Shown here piece after piece: positions 27,917-39,806 of a stretch of DNA of 64,000 nucleotides; position 1 is the stretch's first letter; each line of letters opens with the position of its first letter. Position numbers and translations under genes: made by a program. The notes beneath the pieces are model-generated. The model searched no databases and was not told where the DNA came from. It saw nothing but the letters and a program-made list of their open reading frames with translations. The stretch is taken from NCBI GenBank assembly GCA_000934455.1, contig KN883338.1, forward strand, positions 37,485 to 101,484, read 5' to 3'. This DNA is from Apostichopus parvimensis (Eukaryota; Echinodermata; Holothuroidea; Aspidochirotida; Stichopodidae).

Positions 27917-30129
27917 ATGTTTCTGTGGTTTAAGATCGCATTGCTCTCTTTGTTTACATCTGATCTTCTTGCCAAAGGTAAATATTTGCTATTAAATTAC
28001 AGATCAACCACGATAGGTTGTGTACTGATATTATTGGTGATATCTAATTTATTTTCATCTTTCAGGAGAGCGGCGATTTGACCGTGAGTGTAACTATGGG
28101 AATAGTTCGACCAGAAATCAGCATGTGAACTGCATATGCTCGCGTAATTCATCGATGTGTTTAATTTGCAATGTATCGAAATATAGCCAAAATCTTATTT
28201 GGTACAACGACATAAGCAAGCTTACTCTAGCCAGAAAATCATTCAAGAAAACAAATAATGAGAGCTTCGAAGTAGATCAATGCCATTCTTCAAATTATTC
28301 CATTCTGCTCTTTACGCCTTGCATTAAAGAAAATCAAGCGAAATACTCATGTCGTGAAAGAGAGACTGAGCTTATGACATTCATTTTGACATTACAAGGT
28401 AAATCTTTCAATGTTACGATAATATGTTACTACCATATGAACATATTGTAATTATGATACATTTGATATGTAGACAATCTTTTATTCATATATCTAAGAC
28501 TTCGACTACTAACTTGGAGTTGAAGTCCAGTTATACATTTTATTGTAACGTTATATTTTAATCATTTCGTTTCTTTAATAACGACACAAGTATAAACAAT
28601 GTATCAATAGAAATACATTTGAAAACGTGTTAATTATCATAACTCAGCTTAGTTGTCGTTGTTCTGCTCTTTTCTGGTTAACTATTATCTGTTTTTCTCT
28701 AATACCTCAGTGACGCCAATTGTTATGATAAATGGAAACAAATTGAACACAGATAATTCATTATCTGTTATGTCAGATAAGAATATAACATTTGAATATG
28801 TTGTAAAGGAAGCAGTTTTACCAATTACAACTACATGGTACAAAGAAAATGGAATGGGAACGGACAATTTCACAGAAGTCTTCAACAACGCAACAGTCGC
28901 AATTTCATTTTATACTGTGCGTGTCACCTCAAACTTTAGGTTATATTGTTCTGCGGAAGGTCCTTATATATCGAAGCAAACGACGTCNNNNNNNNNNNNN
29001 NNNNNNNNNNNNNNNNNNNNNNNNNNNNNNNNNNNNNNNNNNNNNNNNNNNNNNNNNNNNNNNNNNNNNNNNNNNNNNNNNNNNNNNNNNNNNNNNNNNN
29101 NNNNNNNNNNNNNNNNNNNNNNNNNNNNNNNNNNNNNNNNNNNNNNNNNNNNNNNNNNNNNNNNNNNNNNNNNNNNNNNNNNNNNNNNNNNNNNNNNNNN
29201 NNNNNNNNNNNNNNNNNNNNNNNNNNNNNNNNNNNNNNNNNNNNNNNNNNNNNNNNNNNNNNNNNNNNNNNNNNNNNNNNNNNNNNNNNNNNNNNNNNNN
29301 NNNNNNNNNNNNNNNNNNNNNNNNNNNNNNNNNNNNNNNNNNNNNNNNNNNNNNNNNNNNNNNNNNNNNNNNNNNNNNNNNNNNNNNNNNNNNNNNNNNN
29401 NNNNNNNNNNNNNNNNNNNNNNNNNNNNNNNNNNNNNNNNNNNNNNNNNNNNNNNNNNNNNNNNNNNNNNNNNNNNNNNNNNNNNNNNNNNNNNNNNNNN
29501 NNNNNNNNNNNNNNNNNNNNNNNNNNNNNNNNNNNNNNNNNNNNNNNNNNNNNNNNNNNNNNNNNNNNNNNNNNNNNNNNNNNNNNNNNNNNNNNNNNNN
29601 NNNNNNNNNNNNNNNNNNNNNNNNNNNNNNNNNNNNNNNNNNNNNNNNNNNNNNNNNNNNNNNNNNNNNNNNNNNNNNNNNNNNNNNNNNNNNNNNNNNN
29701 NNNNNNNNNNNNNNNNNNNNNNNNNNNNNNNNNNNNNNNNNNNNNNNNNNNNNNNNNNNNNNNNNNNNNNNNNNNNNNNNNNNNNNNNNNNNNNNNNNNN
29801 NNNNNNNNNNNNNNNNNNNNNNNNNNNNNNNNNNNNNNNNNNNNNNNNNNNNNNNNNNNNNNNNNNNNNNNNTCATTTAAATGTACTTCAATTTCATGAC
29901 AAGATACGCAAGATTTATGCTACATGTTTAAATGGCTGACTCATTTACAAGCGGTGCTTACATTCTTCAACATTCATATATTTGATCGCATTGTACATAT
30001 TGTTTCTGGTAATTATCGTTTCAACCTCATAGACAACCTCATAGAGCTGGCTCGCCAGCTACCGAAGAAAATACCTACAACGTGTTTTACGAAAGCAGCG
30101 ACAACGGATATGCTTTAATACCTCACTAA
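27917..30129 (+). CDS. Gene C: Ig-Ig receptor with tyrosine tail (middle lost in assembly gap)
   Basis: Exons seen: 27917-27977 (signal peptide, MFLWFKIALLSLF), 28066-28398 (Ig1), from 28711 into the gap at 28988 (Ig2), and a tail exon near 30040-30129. The early exons join in phase 1. Ig1 is 333 bases and cysteine-rich: CICSRNSSMCLIC, then WYND, then TPC...AKYSC. Ig2 has LPITTTWYKEN and FRLYCSAEGPY but lacks the first cysteine. The tail reads GSPATEENTYNVFYESSDNGYA before a stop at 30127. Compared with gene D there is one extra base after GYA; without it the frame would run on as YLTNLPKLRK to 30151. The transmembrane exon is presumably inside the gap. It is divergent from gene A, and its tail suggests phosphotyrosine signalling (inference). 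No kinase exon is seen nearby. Confidence 0.7.
28988..29872. other. Assembly gap (885 N)
   Basis: A run of N interrupts gene C within its second Ig exon. It hides the end of Ig2 and probably the transmembrane exon. Long open frames translated across it are artefacts. The true length may differ from 885. Confidence 1.
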
Positions 30130-32945
30130 CTTGCCAAAACTACGGAAATAAAGTAACACCAACTTGATTGCTGTGTTGTAAGTTACTTGTTTTGAGTATA
30201 CATATTCACTTTGGTTATAAAATGGTTATAAAATATCGTCCTAATGTCGCAATATTGAACTTTGTTTATGATTTACCTATCTATATTGATATGATGAATA
30301 GACATTGACACTTTAATAAATCAAGGTTTGTGTATAACAAATAGAATGAACTATTGCCATGATAGGTATACATTTCATGGGATATTCTGCCTGAAACGAA
30401 ACCGTAAGTGCAGTATGTCGTCTTTACGGCATCACTGTTGACTTGTGTTTAATGTCATTATGGAGTAGCGCTCAGTTAAATGCTAAATGCACAGTTCTGC
30501 CTGTTCACTTTTCGTTGTCTGTATGAACCGCTACATGGCAAACGTATTTCATAGCGAATGAGGAAGTTGGTGATCGATTCAACTGAAATTGGGACTGCAG
30601 TCAAGTGTACTGTTCAAATCTTTGTTTCATATTGTTGTCACTTTCACCCTAAGTCTTATTAATATACGTAAATGTTTTGCTTTCGTATTCGATGTTATCT
30701 CATTTCCTTTGTACAGGGAGGTAATCCAGGTTTCTGTGTATGTAATGCGCTGATTGAAATTTTCAAGGTATACATTTCAAGGGACGACATTAGCAGTCTT
30801 GCAGTATTTAAGGACCTTCATTTCATGTTCACATATTACATAAACGTATGTTTTCCAAGCTAGTATTATACGCAACCGAAGAGTATGCAATCTAAAAAGA
30901 TAATTGAATTGTTCGCCAATATTTTTTTTAAATCAAAGGGGACAGGGAGCGGCTTCTTTCATGCCGTCAGAGTAACCATTTCGTACAACGCCCCAACATG
31001 TCCATATAAGTTTAACTTATTTATTTCTGAAGGAAAAGAACAACGAAATTTATGACTGGAACGAGATACGAGGCTGTAACCTCTGGATTACACACCCAGC
31101 GCTCCACAAACTTAGCTACCCAGCCCTTGTTCTTGGCGATCCCTTTATACACGTATGCTTTGTCAGAAGACACTGTATATCTTGTATACATTCAACCGGT
31201 AAACACGTCCTATTTTGTTTTGACGCATCCTAGAAAGCGAAACTCACCAGACAGTACCTCATCTTGAACAAACGATACATATCATGCAATATGTCAACAT
31301 ACTTACCAATTTTACGTAAACATTTGTTCTAGACTTCTATCACAACAGCAGGACCATACGGTGCCCAGTAGGCCAGTTTAAATGAGGTTATATTGTATTA
31401 TTGAACTTCGAAATAGCATTCACTGTACAAAGAATACTTATATCACTGTTCATATTTGCACAGAGTGGATATATAAATATTGAATCTTCTATTCAGATAA
31501 GGTTGTAGCTACGTCATGGTAAAGTATTGGTCAAGATAAAGAACAAGCTCGACGTATTTATTGGGTTCCAACTTGAAATAGAAGAATTATAATGTTAAAC
31601 AATAATCTTTCTTTGAGAATTGCATTCTGTTGTATTTTCAGTAAAAACAAAACATGCCGGGATAATCGTGCTTTGGCAAAACATGTTTGTAATTGTCAAC
31701 ACGCATTGACGTTTCGGAGCTGAATTCAGAGTCAAATCTTTCTAAATTAAAGTTACTCCGAAAAGAACGTCTCTATTACGCCATTGTATGTCAACATTCC
31801 AGTTGGAGGGTTATAATTAAGAACTTATAATAAGTTAAGATATTGGACTGGTGTTCAGTGTGATCGGTCAGTTTTGTCGACGACTACTTTAGGAATGTGC
31901 TGTGACTGCTGTCTGAAGAAAATTGCAAAAATTCGCTTACATCGGTACATGATCACATAATTAATGTTGGCATGCAAATCGAAAGATCATTTAACCTAAA
32001 ATGATAACTTGTTTTATTAGATATCACTTGCAGTAATATTACAAACGAATCAAATTGTAACACATAACACAGCCGCATGCTATGAACGTATACAATACTG
32101 TACACACATTTCCATTCTATTTTGCTTTCACATTCATATATGTCAACTGCACAAACTATATGTAAGGTTTAATGTGTATATGAAATTTCGTAACTCTTGG
32201 GTCAACGTCGAAAGAAATTACAATACAAAACAGAGACCATGTTATTGATATAGACCTAGCTGTGTGAACAGTTGTAAACTGTGCAGAAGATGCGGTGTTT
32301 TCCCGCCATACGTTTACCGTAGAACGACCACGCTGAGTTGGAACCTTAATTAATCTTAAACTTGAGCAACAAACCAGAATAAATAAGCAAAAGGAGTTGG
32401 CATTTTTAGTTAACATATCATACTATAAAAAGCGAGGAAAAGGCTGAAAAGAAAATACTTTTCTCCGTCAAAATGTCAACAAAATGGTGGCTATGTTGGT
32501 AATAAGGAATCAGATTGGCTAATTGACCACCATGTTACGTGCCGGTTTTTTTATATGATTTGTCCACTTCACTTTGAAAGGTAGAAAAAACATATTTATT
32601 ATCAAAAAATGCTTTACATCAAGTAAAATTGTCCAAATCATATCACTGGAACATATTAAACAAATTAAACATGACAAAGTTCCCTCGATGACTGGATCGA
32701 ACGAAGTGCACATTAGTTAGTGCTACCGAAAATAGTGCTACCTTTGCATTCACAAGATATTGAAGACACATGTTTATAAAAGAACATTGTCGGTGATTTG
32801 CTGTCAAATTCAGTTATTAAAAAAAAAGAAATATTAAAGTTAACCTATAAAGACTGATGCCTTACAACACTCGTCAAAATCATAACATATATGCATATAT
32901 ACAATGCAATGGAACTATAGCTCTTTTGTGAAAGAAAAGTGACAA
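29940..32945. repeat. Segmental duplication, copy 1 (partner 55615-59510)
   Basis: The tail exon of gene C and about 2.8 kb of following non-coding DNA align with the same place behind gene D. Exact shared anchors include ACGAAACCGTAAGTGCAGTA at 30396-30415 and 56090-56109, and ATGTCAACAAAATGGTGGCT at 32473-32492 and 58611-58630. Order and orientation are the same. Many substitutions and indels show it is old. The last clear match is near 32840-32935 and 59450-59510, after an extra block of about 0.4 kb (about 59040-59448) present only in copy 2. Confidence 0.92.
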
Positions 32946-35900
32946 CCGGTTAATCAGTTGGAAAGCTGACCCAGGGGTGACCTGAATATATTAAGCTTTG
33001 TTGACGTCACAAATGTAAGATTTGAAGAGGTAATCGTTCACTGAGACACGATAAATAAATGTGTGTTGTTTTCTTTAAAACCTCATTTTAAGGTCTACTG
33101 AACCTGAAAACTAAGATATAAAAGTTTCTGACTTACCGCTAGCAATAAATTTGAACAGAATGACTGACAGGAAAGCCCCTAAATTACAGGTGAAGTTTAG
33201 GCCACGCCTGCTAAAGCCGTAGAGTCCGGTTATGAAATCGACCAGAAAAAAATAAAATATTGGAGAAAACACCAAAGGTTCACAAACAATTAGATAATCT
33301 CATTCCACAAATAGAAACATCTTTTAAATATCATAGTCTGCTTGGCTCCGAAGGCTCCGACGTGCGCGAGAGATGTTGGACCGCAATCTTTAAAATAAGT
33401 TTGCATCATATATACAGTTCTACATTTAACACTGCGTATGCCCTGGAATGGAACAATGCAGAAGCCAGTGTGCATACTTCGATCGGTTTAAACAGATATG
33501 AAAGGTTTAATTTGGCCTACGCTTAGATAATTCCCTACGACAAGGAAAACATCCGTCAATATGCTATGCAAAGAATACGGCTTATCAAAATTCCGTCCAC
33601 ACGGCAACGAAGTTTGCAGGTGATTTTAGACAACCTTCATTCAAATTCTACCAAAGTTAGCATCATATCCAGCTCTGCATTCGACACAACGTTTCCACGG
33701 TTGATAGTGATACGCAGAAGCACTACGGTGGTGTATGTAAATGCGGGGCGGGGGGGGGGGAGTTGGGGGCGTCTCAAACAAGTGATGTGCTTGGTAGACT
33801 GCATCACACCTCTTATGAAAACTTGAGCATGCAATTCAAGGAGTGGGGTAACCATTGCGAATTAATTTCCTTGCATGTACGTGCTTAGCCACATCCTAGT
33901 AACATTGCACTGCACATTCCTTAGTATCCCACGAGAGGTGGAGTCAAAGTTTAGTGATAGGAACAAGCACCCCCCCCCCCTCCTCCCACACACACAGTAG
34001 TTATCTGCTTGTTGCAAAACTTGCATGGAGAAGGATAAGTATGTGCTACTGCAAATCTCTTAAAGCTTTCTTGCGAAAGAAAGTGTTCATTTCAAGGTAT
34101 AGAGGAGCAAAAGGAGCATGTCTGTCTACAAGGAGCTATAATTATTTATCCTATGGTCATGTGGTATGGGGTACAATATCCAATTGTTGACACCTGTGAC
34201 AAACAAAGAATCACTTGTAAATGAATTTCTCTTTTATTGGATGAAAATTTATTTTACCTTAAAGACTGATTGCCTTAAAAATGTAAACAAAATAGTAATA
34301 GTTATATATGTCATAAAATTAAATGGGTTAAACATTATTGATGATAAAGATACATATATATGATTTCAAGCGATTGACAAAGCTTGACAGTTTTAAAAAA
34401 CAATCATTTCTCACTGAACCAATGCATCATCATTTTTTTTAGGACGGAGGCACATATTGGTGTGGAACTTCACTAAAATTAGCTGCAATGACATGAAAGC
34501 CATCAAAAGTTAATAGACATTTCTGATGACAAAAAAACATGACCAAGCAGAAATTGCAACCATAGTGTCTACTTTTTCCAATTGCAAAAGCTCAAATAAA
34601 GATAACAATGATCTTAAATTTGAGGAAAGGAGCTCCATGAATACTGTACCTAATGTGAAGAAACCACACTGTAGCGATAAAAATCTTCAATGAAAGAATT
34701 TTCTTTCTATGGAATTCATCTTTGTCTTGACGAGAAAAAAAGGGAAGGTGTAACATATGCAAGGTGGTAAGGAGCTTGGAGTGGATTTTACTTGAGCTAG
34801 ACTATCACAAACAACAACGTGGAATTACATCAATATTTGTCAAAGTGAATTGCCACATGATGTATGACAATGAAGATAATTTTGGTTGGGTTTTTATTTT
34901 ACATTTTGCATGTTTGTTGATAGGTCATGTGAATATTGTATAAACAAACATATTAAGGAAGCAATTTGAAGTAATGGTAGGCTAAACTGTTCTCAAATAT
35001 TGATGTAAGTACTATATGTCAAGTGACCACAAAGGAGAATCCATCCCCTGGATGCAGAAGCAGAGTCCTGAAAATGAAAGTAAACAAACATAAATGTTAA
35101 CAGAACGTTGAATAATAGGAGACAATACAAACGTCACATGACAAATGGCTTTGCATTGCATTTAAAAGCAACAGGTAGAGATTACTTTCAACAAGCCTAT
35201 ATTACATAACCCATTATAGTGGAACTTCTAACAGCATTTTCTATCTGGAAATGACAGAAACGTATAGCAGTACATAGTGAAGAACCTCATTGCAAAGTGA
35301 CGTATGAATTCACACAAAAACAAAAGCCTACCATAATGCATAGCGAACACTGTACGAAAATTCAGTGCAGCTTATCATTGGCCTATAGTGTTTGAAAAAA
35401 CAACGATAGTTATCGTACAAAAGCTTTTCATAAACTATCTTCACCTACGAAAATGGGGGCCCTGCTCTTGCCACAAAGTAAAGAACCAATGTTGATATGT
35501 CACTGAGACTATCTATATGTAGTCTACAGAAACTTGATCCAAAATGAGCCGGTGGGCCTATGTATCTAGGTACACCGGATGAAATCAACAGGGGCAAAAC
35601 TACTCAGTTCTAAATATAGCCTATACAGACCAAGACAGTGCCTTGTTAGAAAGCTTAATTCATTTTCAAGTACTCATATATATTCTGGGGCTCTAGCTAG
35701 TGGTGGTATTATCTGTGATGACACCCATCAGTGGCAGAAGTCAGTAGTAAACTAATATCAGCATAGGCCTAGTCTGTGTAGTTGTACTAGCACTACCCTA
35801 CTTTGAAAAACATCAGTCCTCCAAAATTCAATGAAACGACATTGTATTCGTAAACAATTGTCTACATCTTGAAAGATAAAATCATAAACACAAGGTCCCG

Positions 35901-38900
35901 TAATTCTACATACCCTACACAGTGGAATATTTATATATATAACCATAGGCTACACGCTATGACAATGTGCATGCTATGGCAAATGCAAGTACATATGTGC
36001 TGAATCGACCAATGGACACGTTGATGATGGTCACCAATGGCACTCTCAAACATGTCACTTTTATTCGACCCGGAATGATAAAACAACTTCGGATTTAGCC
36101 CCAAATTATTATTTGATTTGTTTTATACCATTTGCCAAACGATGGAGGTAGTAACTTCTTGAAAACGTTAAATGCGCTACTCGAAATATTAAAGGTTTGC
36201 ACTAACGTTTCGTTTTTATTTTTCAGCCCAAGGTAAACAATTTTTAGAATTTCATCCACATCCCAAGTCCGACATTGGCGCAAAAAGATATTTAATGAGT
36301 ATTAAACGTCTTTCTTCTTTTACTGCCTTATTAATATGTATTAAAACGTATTTGCAGAGGATATCCAAGCTGCGGTGTACTGAACTCGGGTAATCGTTTG
36401 AGCTCCCACAGGGCATTTCACCGCTATTGCCAAGTGTTTAAAGATTGTACTATAAGGGTAAAAAGGAGCACTCTGATTTCAGACTGAATGTGTTAAGTGG
36501 CGAGAGTAATTGACCAGCTGCATTTGTCCATAACGACATTAGCTATTCATGCAAATATAAGAAAATGTAGCCTATATATGAAAAAGTATTATGCTATCAT
36601 GCACGCACCCTTTGAAAACAACAAACATGTTTTAGTTTAGCTGAAGGCTGATAGTAATATGTTGTATACCGTGGAATTGGCTATGCATTTACTGTATTAG
36701 AAGTGTTGTTGATTTTAGTGACAAATATGTTTAATATGGAGATCATAGAATATTCACAGTTACCTAAGTAGCGTTTATCGAATGGTATTGATGAGAAAAG
36801 AGTGTTGGTCAAATAGAGTGCCGTCAACAGGTTTATCTCAATGATACCGAAAAAGTGGTTTAAATGGTAGAGGAGGACACTCCTTGTGAGTCTATGTTCA
36901 TTTTCTGCAAAGATATCCAGACTCAAATACAATAGGATGCTATGAACCTCATATGGTGATGCATGTAACTGTTCGTTTCTTTTGGTTTCTTTTGTTTACT
37001 TATATTTCTTTCTCCGAGGGAATGGAAGGCATAGGAAGCTACTTTACATTCGTAATGAAATTACGACCCTGTCAGTTGAATTGTGGAGTGATGTGTCGTT
37101 GCCGTCAGTTCACGTGGCTAAGTTATATATTCATCCCCACATCCATAACGGGAACAGTTTAAAAGCGCCATTGCGATATTTAACTGCAACGGAATCAATG
37201 TCAATACAAACATTTTCCTGACGCTGCGAGTTGTTTGGGTTTATCGAGAGTTTTCTGAACATCTCAATGTATGTAAACGATCAAGAACAACAAATCATGA
37301 ACCATCTGCTAAGTCTCTAGAATTCAAGTGGCTTCTGATTTAACAATCACAAATATACCATGCAGAATGACATACGATTCTAACTGAGCTTATTTGACAA
37401 AAAGCCTTTCAGATGTAAAATGTCACTGGATATGGTTCTAAGCAAATATTTTGGTAAGAAAAGAATCGTTTAAAAAGTAAATATTTCATCTTAAATTGAT
37501 TAACTAAACGGCAGCGTAGTAGAGTTCTGTGTATAATATAAGTCCTAATTTAGCAACGGTATTAACGCAGTAGGATCGAACTCCAACGTCAAGCCTGGTG
37601 TGACTAGGGCAATTAATCACAGTGAGAATGTTCTCTATACACAATATGTAGTCAAGATATCATGCCAGAAAAATACGGTCAAGATATATCTACGTTATCT
37701 TCAAACAATTCCGGGCGTAAAAAACTGAAGGACATGCCTTAGTGACATGCTGCTTGCAGAACCTTCATCGAGTGTTTAGTCATGAGAACCAAATCAAAAC
37801 CTAAGTAGCATTACGTTGTATATGTCTAGGGGCGGAGTGTTATAGTCTTGTTAGGCGAAGGTATACCTTGATCGCAATGGCCTCTTCTTAAATATATAGA
37901 GATAAAGATTCACGGGAATATATTTCAACGATACAACAGACGTGTGGACAGCAGAAATGGAAATTATACGTCATATATAGAAAGGTAAGCAGTGATATAT
38001 ATTTGCATAGAACAACCAAAATAAAACTCACAAAAGATGTAACTATATAGACAAAATATTTTCAAAAATGACGTATACTAACATAACTGAAATAAGAACG
38101 TGCGAAATGTAAATTTATTTGTATATTCCCTATGGTCTAACCATAGAAATTGAAGTAGGAAGAATGAAGTCATGCGACACATACTGAAGCCACCCATCAA
38201 TCTAGTGGCGATTTGCTTGTGCGGCAAGAGAGTAACAGAGCGTAATACAAACACTAAGTATTTGACAAAACTAAAGTGTTAACGTTGACATAAATCACTC
38301 GAAATGGTAATATCGTGTGCGCACTTGGTTGCCAAAATCGTCAAAATGTGGCAGACTGCAGTTTCACAGGTCATTCTTAGGAAGCGATAGTATAAGCAAT
38401 TACATAGGAAATGTAATTACTTTACTAGTGTCGTCTGCTCTGCTGCTTTGTTGTTATTCACTGGACCCTGGATATAGTTAGCCTAGGTCTCTAGATGTGT
38501 GTGTGGGAAATGGGGAGAGTGGGGGGGGGGGGGAGGCGGTTGCTTTTTCAAAGCATTTTCCACGGACAATTATGACACATATGAGTGGAGTACTAAAATA
38601 ATATAAGCTAAAAAAACGGTTGCCATATGCCTCGCAGATACCGGAAATGACACTTTACCGAAAATAAAAGTGGCATAAAACACTCCACTTGCTCGAGTTA
38701 TTAGAGGCGTAAAAAGAAAGTTTTCAAAGTTATTCTTAGATCAGGAGTATAGTGCTTACCACTCTGGTCGTTAAAACAGGTCTCTGTGTTGTGAAAAGTA
38801 TACATACTCTTTCGAAAACAACGGGTAAAATTAAATTCAATTTCAAAATCGAATGCCTATGTATGTATGAAGACGTACACCTGATCTGGCTTTTTGCCGT

Positions 38901-39806
38901 ACAACGCAAAGCGCCCTCACTTGTTCAAGGCTTCACTGCTTCAACACACGGCGATACACTGTGTTAGTATTCTTCCTAGGTCAATGTATATGGGTCTAAC
39001 ACACTTGACACACACTCACACATTCACATCACGACACGAAAGTTACATCTATCACTACGGTGATAGCATTGTGCACACTATACATATCTATTTAGCAAAT
39101 GAAAAAAAGATGATTTCCCATATTGATATTTACTAATCGTCAACAGATGTAATAAGCCAAGCAAATAGCATTATTTTTACATTCGATACTACTGAAAATG
39201 ACTAATGATGTATAATGACCCAACATTGAATCATAATCTATATTCACACTACATTTTATGTAATCATATCAGTGTATTGAAACTGATCATACAACTTGGT
39301 AGATTATACATTTTTACGCTAACATAACTTTTCACCAAATTAACCAATGGCCAATTTCTAACATATACTAAGGAAAGTGATTATATGTCCATAAGACTGA
39401 TATAGTACTAACTGCACAAACTTAATACATAATTCCAAGATTCCACTTAATGAAGATATGCCCGCTAGGATCTGGCGTAGTCTTACACTTAGATATATGA
39501 GTTTAACCATCGAGTTCATAACCACTAACATTGAACATACTGAATATATTAATATAATGATCCTCGTTCAACTCAAATCTGGTAAAGTTTTACACTTAAA
39601 TAATCATTTCCTTGGGTGCAATCATCCGAAGTACTATTGGATGCATTGAAAGATGTAACCCTATGATTTTACATAAAGCGCTTTCCCTACGTAACCGAAA
39701 GTTGTGCCTTCTTCAATTAAGTTTAAATTGGTGAAGGATTCATCAAACATTTGTGGGAAATTCATATGTGAATTATAATGATCGTAAATAGCCACAGAAA
39801 CAACAA
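32946..39806. other. Gene-poor interval between the two receptor pairs
   Basis: About 6.9 kb with no supported gene apart from an Ig-exon scrap near 34441. It contains homopolymers (poly-G near 33752, poly-C near 33971, poly-G near 38520) and short open frames without recognisable domains. Some decayed exons of the cluster may hide here. Confidence 0.5.
34441..34495 (+). pseudogene. Scrap of a V-type Ig exon
   Basis: After a T-rich acceptor (TTTTTTTTAG) the sequence reads DGGTYWCGTS in frame, the typical F-strand of pIgR/CD300-like V domains (D.G.YWCG). It runs into a stop after about 18 codons. I found no first cysteine or tryptophan strand upstream, so only the end of a domain is present. 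It could be a decayed member of the cluster or a chance match. Confidence 0.35.

Noticed and set aside
28653-29939. Long open frames across the first gap
   Set aside because: They are mostly translated N. Only the part before 28988 (Ig2 of gene C) is real sequence.
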